Source: Candidatus Poribacteria bacterium (lineage in GTDB: Bacteria > Poribacteria > WGA-4E > WGA-3G). Taken from it: a DNA stretch of 64,000 nucleotides. The position numbers and the translations under genes were made by a program. Positions within the stretch are counted from its first letter, which is position 1; every line of letters begins with the position of its first letter. The notes under the pieces are model-generated. The model did not search any database and had not been told where the DNA came from. It was given only the letters and a program-made list of their open reading frames with translations. The stretch lies in NCBI GenBank assembly GCA_028820845.1, contig JAPPII010000067.1, forward strand, positions 57,566-121,565. Reading direction: 5' to 3'. This document shows, piece by piece, positions 55,021 through 63,383 of the stretch.

Positions 55021-55599
55021 TTAACTGGCGACGAGTTCGACCCGTCTATAAATATCCTGTAAACGGAGTTCGCAGCCTATAGAGAAAAGCGAGAGGACAT
55101 CCTCAAGTTCCCGAAACTCGGTTTGCATCCACCCCGACTCTTGACGACAATAATGTTCAACGCGAACCTCATCTTGCGAAATGAGAATGTAATCTTTTAG
55201 AGAACCAATTTGCCGATAATGCTCAAATTTCTCACCTCTATCGTAAGCTTCAGTTGAGCGTGACAGGACCTCCACGACGACAGTGGGATTCAGGAGAATG
55301 TCAAAAGTATCATCTTCAGCGCGCGGTTCCCCGCAAACAACGACAACATCCGGGTAAAAGTAGGATTCTGTTTGCTGTGCCTTCACCCGCATATCGCTTG
55401 CGACGGCTCGGCATTCTCCATCCATCAATTGAATATTAAGATACGTTACTATATTCGCTGTGATGAAATTATGGGCGAAACTTGCGCCGGACATGGCGAC
55501 TATCTGTCCGTTGATGTATTCATGTTTTGTCGTCGCCTTGCGTTCAAAAGCGAGGTACTCTTCAGGGGTCAGATAGGTTTGTACCGCAAGAGATGACAT
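55021..55599 (-). CDS. Uma2 family (DUF820) PD-(D/E)XK nuclease-like protein
   Basis: 192 residues from the ATG at 55599 (GGAGG upstream). Seen: LTPEEYLAFERKATTKHEYINGQIVAMSGAS, the usual start of Uma2, then RVKAQQTESYFYPDVVVVCG (the D of the PD motif), LNPTVVVEVLSRSTEAYDRGEKFEHYR (the ExxS and K block) and KDYILISQDEVRVEHY. These match the PD-(D/E)XK fold core. Function is unknown; the family is abundant in cyanobacteria and other filamentous or sponge-associated bacteria. No neighbour explains its role. Confidence 0.92.
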   Translation of the reverse strand: MSSLAVQTYLTPEEYLAFERKATTKHEYINGQIVAMSGASFAHNFITANIVTYLNIQLMDGECRAVASDMRVKAQQTESYFYPDVVVVCGEPRAEDDTFDILLNPTVVVEVLSRSTEAYDRGEKFEHYRQIGSLKDYILISQDEVRVEHYCRQESGWMQTEFRELEDVLSLFSIGCELRLQDIYRRVELVAS

Positions 55600-55629
55600 G
55601 CGTACCTCCATAGATTCCATTCCAGATGA

Positions 55630-55660
55630 GTGGCGATTTCAATCTTGAGATCGCCACTAC
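55630..55660. repeat. Palindromic repeat, GTGGCGAT word with CTAC tail
   Basis: GTGGCGAT and ATCGCCAC arms with CTAC tail, between the Uma2 and aldolase genes. Confidence 0.75.
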
Positions 55661-55680
55661 AAGTTTAACAAAAAACGTGT

Positions 55681-56415
55681 CTATTCCTCATCATCCTCTG
55701 CATAAGAGTGTCCGCTAAAAATTGCGCGGACCTGCTTTGCTGTCTTTGGACCTGAGAGCAATTTCCCAATCCGATCGCCTTCTTCTTTAAGTAAAGCCTT
55801 GACGTTTGTCAGCACTGCTTCCAGTTTGTCACCGGGAAACTTGCACGCGCCATTCTCATCCATGTGGATAATTTCGCCGGGTGCGACGTCCATACCGGCT
55901 ATTGAGACTGGAACGTTGACAGCCTGAACCGCCATCGCGCCGTGTCCGGGTGTGATGCCACTTAACAGGTATTGGAATTCCATAGGACGGATTTCGTCAA
56001 TGTCGCGTGACGGACCATTTGAGATCGCACCGAGGCAACCGATCGCTTTCATCGCTGCAGTCATGTTACCGCCTGCCAAGCCGACCTTGTTCTCGAATTC
56101 AGGCGGAAATTTTTGCTCAAATGCCAGAATTGTTGGCTGCTTGGAGGCACCTAACGCATCAATAACATCCATAAAGGAGAGCCCGGGATAGTTCGGATCG
56201 GGCACACCGTAGACACATGTCACTGCATACCCAGCAACAGCACCAAGTTCAGGGTACATACAACGGATAGTCGTATCTGTATACCAATTTTCTGTCCACG
56301 GATTGTAAAGTCCCAGACAGAGCGGACTCGTCGGATACGTAGCGACCACATTCGTAATCGAGGGTGTATCATATTTACGGAGTTCTGCCAACATTTCCTG
56401 TTCTGTTAATGCCAT
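55681..56415 (-). CDS. RraA/HMG-aldolase-like protein
   Basis: 244 residues from the ATG at 56415 (AAGGA upstream; the frame to 56535 runs through a heptamer tract and is rejected). The RraA-like/4-hydroxy-4-methyl-2-oxoglutarate aldolase core is visible: AAMKAIGCLGAISNGPSRDIDEIR corresponds to the G-x-VvdGxxRD block (R and D bind the metal and substrate), and IHMDENGACKFP is the usual GD..DxxGV..P strand. Some members are divalent-metal aldolases and others regulate RNase E. Its coupling with the HpcH/HpaI gene upstream favours the aldolase role. Substrate unknown. Confidence 0.82.
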   Translation of the reverse strand: MALTEQEMLAELRKYDTPSITNVVATYPTSPLCLGLYNPWTENWYTDTTIRCMYPELGAVAGYAVTCVYGVPDPNYPGLSFMDVIDALGASKQPTILAFEQKFPPEFENKVGLAGGNMTAAMKAIGCLGAISNGPSRDIDEIRPMEFQYLLSGITPGHGAMAVQAVNVPVSIAGMDVAPGEIIHMDENGACKFPGDKLEAVLTNVKALLKEEGDRIGKLLSGPKTAKQVRAIFSGHSYAEDDEE

Positions 56416-56433
56416 AGTATATTTTCCTTTCTG

Positions 56434-56485
56434 GCTATCAGCGGTCAGCATTATAGCCATCAGCCATCGGCTGTCAGCCCTCAGC
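56434..56485. repeat. Heptanucleotide tandem repeat tract
   Basis: Seven or so 7-base units ending in CAGC or close to it (TATCAGC, GGTCAGC, CATCAGC, CATCGGC, TGTCAGC, CCTCAGC). An inverted match, CTGACAGCTGATAGCC, lies at 56556-56571. Confidence 0.7.
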
Positions 56486-56573
56486 AAAGACGCAAGCGTT
56501 ATAAAATGTCTCTTTTCTTTATTTCCGATAGCCACTTTGCTGAAAGCGAAGCGACCTGACAGCTGATAGCCAG

Positions 56574-57452
56574 TTAAACAGCCATTTCCCTACCGGCGTG
56601 CGCACGTCCGATGCGTGCAGCTTCTTCGCCACCCCCGGTAATTCGCACACCCGCGTCAATACTTTCCTTAATTGTATCAGGTGACGTGCTCTCCAAAAAA
56701 TGAATGCCAGAGGCTTGGCATGCAGCAAAGACGCGATTTCGGGCATCTTCTAATTCTTGTGGGCGCGGACTCGGCGGGTTCATGTAGCCAAACGACATGC
56801 TCATATCACCGGGGCCCCACTCTGCGAAGGCAATTCCCGGAACCTGTGCGGTAATCTCAACGTTTGCTAATGCCCGCTTATTCTCAAATTTGAGTCCGAG
56901 CAAGAGTTCACCCTTCGGATTCAGTGGCCAGGGATCGGCGACCTCAAGATATTCGTTAGCGGAAATGCCCCAGATGGGTGCGGCGGAACCTTGCCCTGCA
57001 GACCCGCGGCGTCCGACATTCAATTGTGTACCAACCCCGACAGTTTGGAAGGGGTAGCGGCATGCTTCAACAAACGCTTTGACTGCCTCTGGAGATTCAG
57101 CATGGCAAAGCAAGAGACCGTGGACCCCACGCGCAAGGAGTTGCCGCATCTGCCAACCGTTGGCACGAATCACGTCTGCACTGATGCCATCTACGGGTAA
57201 CTCAACAATGATAGCCGGCGTTGTATGTCCACTATTGGTCGGTCCACCATCAACGAGTCCGCGCATGAAACTATCCAATCCAGCAAGATCAAAAGCCCCG
57301 TGCTCCATGCCGACGTTGATATAATCTGCCCAAGTTTTCGCCATCGCGACGCCGGCATCATAGTTGAGAGCCGCGCCTGTGTGACTGCCAGTGTAGAAGA
57401 CAGGCAGATCGTTTTCGAGTAACTCGATCGCTTTATTAATGCGTTTCGGCAT
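56574..57452 (-). CDS. HpcH/HpaI aldolase family protein
   Basis: 292 residues from the ATG at 57452 (AAGGAG upstream). TIM-barrel aldolase/citrate lyase family: GVHGLLLCHAESPEAVKAFV is the metal- and substrate-binding strand, followed by LLGLKFENKRALANVEITAQ and PGIAFAEWGPGDMSMSFGY (E and D ligands). Family members cleave 2-keto-3-deoxy acids or related compounds with a divalent metal. A conserved arginine near the N-terminus, usual in true aldolases, is not obvious, so the activity is inferred. It heads a two-gene unit with the RraA-like gene. Confidence 0.85.
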   Translation of the reverse strand: MPKRINKAIELLENDLPVFYTGSHTGAALNYDAGVAMAKTWADYINVGMEHGAFDLAGLDSFMRGLVDGGPTNSGHTTPAIIVELPVDGISADVIRANGWQMRQLLARGVHGLLLCHAESPEAVKAFVEACRYPFQTVGVGTQLNVGRRGSAGQGSAAPIWGISANEYLEVADPWPLNPKGELLLGLKFENKRALANVEITAQVPGIAFAEWGPGDMSMSFGYMNPPSPRPQELEDARNRVFAACQASGIHFLESTSPDTIKESIDAGVRITGGGEEAARIGRAHAGREMAV

Positions 57453-57527
57453 TCCCGTTCTCCTTACTTTGAAGGTGCAATACATAAAAAGGGTCGATCG
57501 TTTCGGAACCAATTTTTTATAATTTGA

Positions 57528-57556
57528 ATTTTATAGAAAGTCTGATAATCTGTCAA
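57528..57556 (-). promoter_or_regulatory. Promoter for the aldolase pair
   Basis: Minus strand: -35 TTGACA (57556-57551), 17-bp spacer, -10 TAAAAT (57533-57528). Confidence 0.6.
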
Positions 57557-57592
57557 CGGATTTTTTTTAAAGAATAGAGATTCTGAAAATCC

Positions 57593-57619
57593 TTGACAAA
57601 TCTAAGAGCCTTGTATAAA
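57593..57619 (+). promoter_or_regulatory. Promoter for the MDR dehydrogenase gene
   Basis: TTGACA (57593-57598) and TATAAA (57614-57619) with a 15-bp spacer; TAAACT two bases on gives 17. Divergent to the aldolase promoter, about 40 bp apart. Confidence 0.5.
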
Positions 57620-57670
57620 CTAAAAAGCGGGATTCGGTATTAAAAATTTTTGTAAGGAGTTATTAATATC

Positions 57671-58621
57671 GTGAGAGCACTTGTTGTCAAATTATTGCCA
57701 GATAATCGACGTGAAAAGATTGTTGCTACCGACTGGAAAGAACCTTCTCCACCTGTCGGAAACGAGGTACTGTGCCAAGCCGTCTTCACTGGTCTTACCA
57801 ACGGAACGGAACGGAATCAACTTATCGGGGGTAACTATTCAGCCTCCGATACACGGCTGCCGACCACCGATGGCTACCAAAACGTCGGCAGGGTTATTGA
57901 AACCGGCCCGGACGTAACGAACCTCAAGATTGGTGACCTAATTTATGCCAGCGTGAACCATGTCGAGCGGTTCACTATTCCAGAAGATGGGCTCCTGCTG
58001 AAATTGCCAGAGGACGTTGATCCTGGAGAGGCCGCCCTTTTCGGCATCTCCGGTGTAGCGATGCACTGTTGTCGTCGGGTCAATCCGCGTATTGGCGAAA
58101 AAGTGCTTATTGTCGGACAAGGATGCATCGGCATGTTCGCTGCCCAAATTGCTAACGCCATGGGTGCCCGCGTCACGGTCTGTGACATTGAAGAATCACG
58201 CTTAGAACAGATGCGTCAACTCGGTGTAGCGGAACAGGTGCTCAATACAAGTGATGACGGTTGGGAAGCACAGATTCAAGATGGTACCTTTGACGCTATT
58301 ATGGATTTCGCTGGCGTTCCAGACATGGTTACACCCATGATTCACGCCTGTAAGGTCCGGGGTCGTTTGCTCTTAGTCGCCGGGCGATTTGACGTTAATT
58401 ACACTTTTAACGTCGGTCAACACAAGGAGATCAGCATCCTTCAGTGTAGCCACTTCACTTGTGATGATCTGGAAAATCTTTGCAGGCTGCTTCGCCAAGG
58501 TTCGGTCAAGATTGCTCCGCTGATTCGACACCGTGTAAATATTGATGAGGCACCACAGATATATCAATGGCTCCGCGACGAACCGATGCGCTTGTTGGGG
58601 ACGGTATTCCAGTGGGAATAG
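57671..58621 (+). CDS. Zinc-type alcohol dehydrogenase-like (MDR) protein
   Basis: 316 residues from the GTG at 57671, with AAGGAG upstream. Medium-chain dehydrogenase: GroES-like N-domain (VGRVIETGPDVTNLKIGDLIY), nucleotide-binding VLIVGQGCIGMFAAQIANAMGA (GxGxxG) with the acid in VCDIEESRL, and a C-terminal closing strand. The catalytic-zinc cysteine normally in the N-domain is not present (GLTNGTERNQLIGG takes its place), so it resembles the zinc-lacking or bacteriochlorophyllide-dehydrogenase-like branch. Substrate unknown. It is divergently arranged with two aldolase genes, which suggests one catabolic theme. Confidence 0.88.
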   Translation: MRALVVKLLPDNRREKIVATDWKEPSPPVGNEVLCQAVFTGLTNGTERNQLIGGNYSASDTRLPTTDGYQNVGRVIETGPDVTNLKIGDLIYASVNHVERFTIPEDGLLLKLPEDVDPGEAALFGISGVAMHCCRRVNPRIGEKVLIVGQGCIGMFAAQIANAMGARVTVCDIEESRLEQMRQLGVAEQVLNTSDDGWEAQIQDGTFDAIMDFAGVPDMVTPMIHACKVRGRLLLVAGRFDVNYTFNVGQHKEISILQCSHFTCDDLENLCRLLRQGSVKIAPLIRHRVNIDEAPQIYQWLRDEPMRLLGTVFQWE

Positions 58622-58627
58622 ACTAAC

Positions 58628-58652
58628 GGGCAGCCACCAGGGCTGCCCCTAC
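58628..58652. repeat. Palindromic repeat, GGGCAGCC word with CTAC tail
   Basis: GGGCAGCC and GGCTGCCC arms, CTAC tail, six bases after the MDR gene stop; it may also act as its terminator on RNA level. Confidence 0.75.
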
Positions 58653-58875
58653 TACCCTCGCGTATTTCTCTCATCTCTCCAAAATTATGCAACCTTCCCG
58701 CCTCAAAACCGCATCTTAATCATCAAACCAACTCATATTTTTATAAATACGACTGCGGTTGACAAAGGTTACACCTCCCGTCACACCTATATTTATGAGG
58801 AAATTTGCAGAAAAGTGCAACCTTTTTTCAACTCGTTTGTAGTAATGTTAACCTCAAAACGCGCGGAGTTGAAAC

Positions 58876-59409
58876 ATGACAGAAGATAAATTCCTTGAAC
58901 TTGTCCACGAGCACAAGACTCAGATTTATCAGCATGCTCTTTATCTACTCAGAAACCGAGAAGATGCGGAAGATATAACGCAGGAAACGTTCATAAAAGC
59001 GTGGGAGAACCGGCGCAAATTACGTCTGAAGACCGTGCGTTCATGGTTGCTCAAATGCGCACAGAATCTCTGTTTCAACCTGCTAAAGCGGCAAAAATTC
59101 CAAGAACCTCTAACAGAAGGAGACGAGAGGGAGCTCGAAACGCTACTGCATAGACATACGCATCAGTCAAATCCATCGCCTGACGAAATTGTCATCAGAC
59201 GGGAACTTAAAGCGTCCGTACATTGTGCGATCAAAAAATTGCCGCCAGAAATGCGTTCAGTGATAATTATGCGGGAATTGGAAGGTATGAATTTCAAAGA
59301 GATTGCACAGGTATTAGAGCAACCCGAAGGTACTGTGAAATCAACCGCATTTCGTGCCCGTAAGAAATTGCGGGAACTCTTGCGTCCCTACTGGAGAAAT
59401 GACGAATGA
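58876..59409 (+). CDS. ECF-type RNA polymerase sigma factor
   Basis: 177 residues. Region 2 (HALYLLRNREDAEDITQETFIKAW, with the DAEDITQ core-binding block) and region 4 (LPPEMRSVIIMRELEGMNFKEIAQVL…GTVKSTAFRARKKLRELL) are both complete, with a short linker and no region 3, as in ECF sigma factors. It directs transcription of an envelope or stress regulon. The ATG at 58876 has GGAG upstream. The anti-sigma gene follows with a 4-base ATGA overlap. GCAAC words at 58688 and 58817 resemble ECF -35 boxes and may be the autoregulated promoter, but this is a guess. Confidence 0.95.
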   Translation: MTEDKFLELVHEHKTQIYQHALYLLRNREDAEDITQETFIKAWENRRKLRLKTVRSWLLKCAQNLCFNLLKRQKFQEPLTEGDERELETLLHRHTHQSNPSPDEIVIRRELKASVHCAIKKLPPEMRSVIIMRELEGMNFKEIAQVLEQPEGTVKSTAFRARKKLRELLRPYWRNDE

Positions 59410-60086
59410 ACCAATTTTCACGCCCTCAAGATTTACTTTGTTCGGAAGTTCAGGACACCTTAGAGGCATATCTCGCGGCTGAGCTGGATGCCGAGACACA
59501 CTCGAGAATAGCGGCGCACGTTACGTCCTGCCCGAAATGTCAAGATGAGGTGCATTTCGCCCAAACAATCAGCGAAGCCTTACACGAACTTCCGAGATTG
59601 GAACCACCCCCAAAAGTCTTTGATGCGGTCGAGGCTTATGTCCGTGCCCATCCAGATAAGGGTGAAAGATGGTGGCACCGGTTATTTCAATTATCTACAT
59701 TCTGGGATAATTTGACGTTCTCACTTGTTCGCGTAGGTGCAGTGGTATGTCTGTTTGGAATTGTCGCGTTTGGTATTTACCAGTATCAACAGCATCAAAA
59801 AATCATGCAAGCTTCCCGGGACCTCAATTATGTGCTAAGTAAGTTAAATTACGCAGTCGAAAGAACGGGTATCGTTGTTAAAGAAAAACTTCCGAATGTC
59901 CAGATTGATGAGACTTCGCAGCGTCCGTTTGTTCGGATTGAAGAAGCCTCACGTCGGGCATTGAAACAGAAACAAAATATTTCATCCGCAATCCATAGAA
60001 GTTTGGATAGCCTCAACAGGTTACCTGAAAACGCTCTGGATACGGAACACAATCAAAACTTACAGCAAGAAGGAGAAACACAATGA
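59406..60086 (+). CDS. Zinc-finger anti-sigma factor
   Basis: 226 residues. The N-terminal ZAS domain carries H38-x3-C42-x2-C45 (AAHVTSCPKCQDEVH) and binds the sigma factor. A transmembrane helix at ~107-127 (LVRVGAVVCLFGIVAFGIY) is followed by a ~100-residue periplasmic part. Release of the sigma factor probably depends on proteolysis or redox of the zinc site. Its start overlaps the sigma stop, and its stop overlaps the next start, both by ATGA, giving 1:1 coupled expression. Confidence 0.93.
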   Translation: MNQFSRPQDLLCSEVQDTLEAYLAAELDAETHSRIAAHVTSCPKCQDEVHFAQTISEALHELPRLEPPPKVFDAVEAYVRAHPDKGERWWHRLFQLSTFWDNLTFSLVRVGAVVCLFGIVAFGIYQYQQHQKIMQASRDLNYVLSKLNYAVERTGIVVKEKLPNVQIDETSQRPFVRIEEASRRALKQKQNISSAIHRSLDSLNRLPENALDTEHNQNLQQEGETQ

Positions 60087-60751
60087 ACAGATTCACCCTT
60101 ACAGCCCTTTTAATAGTTTGCTGCCTCTTCACGGTAGGGTACGCCCTGACTAACGGTGTGGCAAAAGCAGAGACCATCCGCGGCAAAATAGCAATGGACC
60201 TACCAGATGCCTCTGCCCCTAAAATGGTAATTAATCTGGATAAAACATTCTTCAACCTACTTATCAATTTCGGCGTTGCGAGCATTCCAAAATCTGATGG
60301 AGATCCACCCACCAACATGACAGCATATACGGAGTATGCCGACATGCTAAAAGGTGCGGCTGTCCGGGCTTACGATAAAGAGACGGAAGATCTCAACCAG
60401 ATAGTAGACCGCTATCAAGGTATACTTGCAGACGAAAAGTGGGAACATATTGTCAAAGTCACGGACAAATTTAATCTCAGTCTACTCTATGCGGAAGAAC
60501 CGGGGATACTGCACGGTATTTTTGTCACGATTATCGACGACGAGAGTTGGAGTTTTGTGAATATCTACGGGGAGATCAACTTTCAGAAACTCGGTGCTCT
60601 ATTTGGACGCGTTATGGCATCGAGTTCGGAAGAGGGGATGTCAAAGACGATTCGTGATTTGGTAAACTCTATCAACCCGGAAGGATCAGACGAAGCACCG
60701 AAATTAGAAACAGAAACAAATGACCCCTCAAATAAGGAGGAGAACCAATGA
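60083..60751 (+). CDS. Exported DUF4252-like protein
   Basis: 222 residues. Signal peptide (MNRFTLTALLIVCCLFTVGY…AKA) and a single DUF4252-like domain (~45-185): VINLDKTFFNLLINFG, AAVRAYDKETEDLNQIVDRY, WEHIVKVTDKFNLSLLYAEE and SFVNIYGEINFQKLGALFG. It is clearly homologous to residues ~50-170 of the next protein, in the same order of blocks. DUF4252 proteins are small envelope proteins found, from memory, with ECF sigma/anti-sigma pairs. The C-terminal ~30 residues are acidic and disordered. ATGA overlaps on both sides. Confidence 0.85.
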   Translation: MNRFTLTALLIVCCLFTVGYALTNGVAKAETIRGKIAMDLPDASAPKMVINLDKTFFNLLINFGVASIPKSDGDPPTNMTAYTEYADMLKGAAVRAYDKETEDLNQIVDRYQGILADEKWEHIVKVTDKFNLSLLYAEEPGILHGIFVTIIDDESWSFVNIYGEINFQKLGALFGRVMASSSEEGMSKTIRDLVNSINPEGSDEAPKLETETNDPSNKEENQ

Positions 60752-63312
60752 AACTGCAAAAGTACGGTGCCCTGCTGTTCATACTATCGTTTTTAGTTTT
60801 ATCGCTGATACCGATGCAGTCAGCAGTTGCACAACAGGAAACACCTGACGAAACCAAGAGAAAAGGACTTATCATCTTTGATTCTTCAGACTCACTTGAA
60901 GCAAAAGTTGAGGTTAACCTAACGGCAAAACTTATCAACTTGGTTACGAAATCAGTGAGCAATACGCCAGAAGTTGCGGAGTTAATTCAGATGCTGGACG
61001 GCATTTATGTACGCACTTATGATAGGCTCACGATCGACGAAGAGGGATTTATTAGCTACTTTCAGCAGCGGCTCAAGGAAGATAATTGGGAAGTCCTTGT
61101 GAAAATTAAGGACGAGAATGAGGTCGTAGAAATTAGCCTGCTGTTTGACGAAGATGTAGTCTACGGGATTTTTGCGATTGTGATGCCTGAAACGTCTGGA
61201 GAAGTCACTTTTGTCAATATCGTTGGGGAAATCGCGCCAGAACGGATTGAGGACCTGCTCAGCAATCTGAGCAATTTTGGTGCGACGGATATCAACGTTG
61301 GCGATGCGCTGAAGGCGCAGCCGAAATCAATTGCAGATACCGTCCAGAAAGAGTTACTCGCTGTAAAAGTCGAAAATGCGCCAATTATTGATGGAGCCCT
61401 TGACGATGCGTGTTGGAAAATCGCCCACGCAGCGAGTAATTTCACGCATGAGCGTAGTGGAAATCCGGTCGAGGATGATACAACAGTCAAACTGATTTAC
61501 ACAGACGAAGCGATCTACGTCGCATGGCATCTCTATGATAGCGAACCGGATAAGATCATTGCTCTGCAAACTCAAGACCATGTCCGGTTTAAAACGACGG
61601 AGGATTGGGTCTCTTTCAGCATTGATCCTTTCCACACACACCGATTTTCTAATCGTACCTACTTCATGGCAAACCCGTCTGGCAAAAAATTCGTCCACTC
61701 TCCCAAACAGGACGCAAACAAAACCGAATGGATGGAGCAGTGGAACGTCGCCGCTAACATCAATGCGACTGGCTGGGTTGTGGAGATGGAAATTCCGTGG
61801 AAAATGTTGGATTACCCAGATACAACCGAACCGATTCGGATGGGGATCAACTTTGACCGAGGACAAGCACGGACGGGTACACGTTCTTGGTGGTCAAATA
61901 TAGGTGTTGATCATACTTTTAAAAATGACGGACACTGGCTCCATGTGCTACCGCCACCAAAATCCTCTGGTACACAAGGTTGGTTAGACACCTTAGAACC
62001 CAGTGAACCCACAGAACCTGTTGAACCCACAGAACTCGTTGAACCCACAGAACCCATTGAACCCGTTGAGCCAACGGAACCCGTTTTAGGAAGGACCCAG
62101 AATGTCTCTCTGACACCAGTTCGTCCTACAGTGGTGAATTCATCAAGCGCGGACATTTTCCGTCCGGTGAGTGCCAGCACGCTCAATCCTGTGGATGGAC
62201 TGCGACTCAGCGGCGGCTTTGAAATCGGCAAACGGTGGCATTCGGATCCGCTCTTTTTTGCGGGATCAGGCTCAATGATTCGCGGAAATGAAAACGGGAC
62301 TACTGCTTCAATTGATATTGATGAAAATGATTCTTGGAGGCGTTACCGTCCGTCAGTGGGTCCCTTTCTGTTTGGAACAATGAGTTATGGTTTCTCAAGC
62401 GAAAGCCTGAACTACCGAGCGGGTGGTGGCGTGGCATTAGGAGAAGCCTCGCATCTGACGTATAGCGCACAAATCCATCGATTAACATCTGTCAGAGATA
62501 GAGACATCTTGCTAAGCGATAGCGAGCAGTTTTTGCGGGGGTTATGGGGTACGGATTTCCAAGACTACTATCTCAGAGAGGGCGCGGTAATGGCACTGCA
62601 ATGGCAATCTCCAAGTATCAAGCACTCGCTCGGCGCGTTCCTACTTTGGGAAGAGCACGAAAGTCTACACAGGACGATGAATTTTCATCTCAGAAACTGG
62701 TCAGCACATCCCGACTTAGCGGGCCGGAGCAATTCCCCAATACATGATGGAAGCATGCGGAGTATCTCCATAAAATACGATTTTGATAACCGAGGAGATA
62801 CTGACTTAAAATACGATCCCGATAGTCCGTACGGTGGAAACACAAGTGAGTGGTACAACACGTTTCTTGTGGAGCATGCCAGTCCTACAATAGGCTCGGA
62901 TTTCGATTTTACGCGCTTCCAGGCACACTTCCGACACTACTCGCCTATTGGAGACGACCAAATTGTTGCGCGCTTGAAAGTCGGACTTGCGACTGCGCCA
63001 TTGCCTTTTCAACGTCAATTTGTAATCGGTGGGATCGGAACACTCCGTGGGTACTCTCTTTATGAATTTGTAGGCAACCACGGATTCCTCTTCAACCTGG
63101 AGTATGCTCGCAGTATAGGCGACAACGCGTCCATTATCCCCTTTGTAGACGTAGGACAAGTGTGGTATCGCTTGGAAGACATAAAAGATATGCAGCCGAA
63201 GGTTAATCTCGGTATAGGCTTCCAAGGGGGACCGTTCAGATTGAACTTCGCACGAGCCCTTGAAGAGGGGCGCGGGTATCAAGTCGATTTCAAATGGTCT
63301 CGCATGTTTTAG
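60748..63312 (+). CDS. Outer-membrane fusion: DUF4252, CBM9-like domain and Omp85-type barrel
   Basis: 854 residues. In order: signal peptide (1-29), DUF4252-like domain (~50-170; GIYVRTYDRL, WEVLVKIKDENEVVEISLLF, VTFVNIVGEI), a CBM9/DOMON-like sandwich (~205-400; APIIDGALDDACW, YTDEAIYVAWHLYDSEP, GWVVEMEIPWKMLDY), a repetitive EPxEPxEP linker (~415-447) and a C-terminal beta barrel (~480-854). The barrel carries the Omp85/D15 signature near residues 755-775 (FVIGGIGTLRGYSLYEFVG) and ends with phenylalanine (WSRMF), the outer-membrane insertion signal. Probably an outer-membrane protein whose periplasmic or surface part binds glycan. I know no named family with this architecture. Confidence 0.85.
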   Translation: MKLQKYGALLFILSFLVLSLIPMQSAVAQQETPDETKRKGLIIFDSSDSLEAKVEVNLTAKLINLVTKSVSNTPEVAELIQMLDGIYVRTYDRLTIDEEGFISYFQQRLKEDNWEVLVKIKDENEVVEISLLFDEDVVYGIFAIVMPETSGEVTFVNIVGEIAPERIEDLLSNLSNFGATDINVGDALKAQPKSIADTVQKELLAVKVENAPIIDGALDDACWKIAHAASNFTHERSGNPVEDDTTVKLIYTDEAIYVAWHLYDSEPDKIIALQTQDHVRFKTTEDWVSFSIDPFHTHRFSNRTYFMANPSGKKFVHSPKQDANKTEWMEQWNVAANINATGWVVEMEIPWKMLDYPDTTEPIRMGINFDRGQARTGTRSWWSNIGVDHTFKNDGHWLHVLPPPKSSGTQGWLDTLEPSEPTEPVEPTELVEPTEPIEPVEPTEPVLGRTQNVSLTPVRPTVVNSSSADIFRPVSASTLNPVDGLRLSGGFEIGKRWHSDPLFFAGSGSMIRGNENGTTASIDIDENDSWRRYRPSVGPFLFGTMSYGFSSESLNYRAGGGVALGEASHLTYSAQIHRLTSVRDRDILLSDSEQFLRGLWGTDFQDYYLREGAVMALQWQSPSIKHSLGAFLLWEEHESLHRTMNFHLRNWSAHPDLAGRSNSPIHDGSMRSISIKYDFDNRGDTDLKYDPDSPYGGNTSEWYNTFLVEHASPTIGSDFDFTRFQAHFRHYSPIGDDQIVARLKVGLATAPLPFQRQFVIGGIGTLRGYSLYEFVGNHGFLFNLEYARSIGDNASIIPFVDVGQVWYRLEDIKDMQPKVNLGIGFQGGPFRLNFARALEEGRGYQVDFKWSRMF

Positions 63313-63319
63313 TCTGAGA

Positions 63320-63352
63320 GAAACGGGCGGCACCGCTGCGCTTGCCCGTTTC
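63320..63352. repeat. Intra-operon palindrome
   Basis: GAAACGGGC and GCCCGTTTC arms with a 15-base loop, no T tract. It lies between the barrel gene and the lipoprotein gene and may set their expression ratio. Confidence 0.65.
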
Positions 63353-63383
63353 GGACACTCCCCAAAGGGAAAGTGAGAATACA

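Noticed and set aside
60748..63312. Classical autotransporter
   Set aside because: The barrel is too long (~370 residues) and carries the Omp85/D15 GGxGTLRGY signature rather than an autotransporter beta domain.
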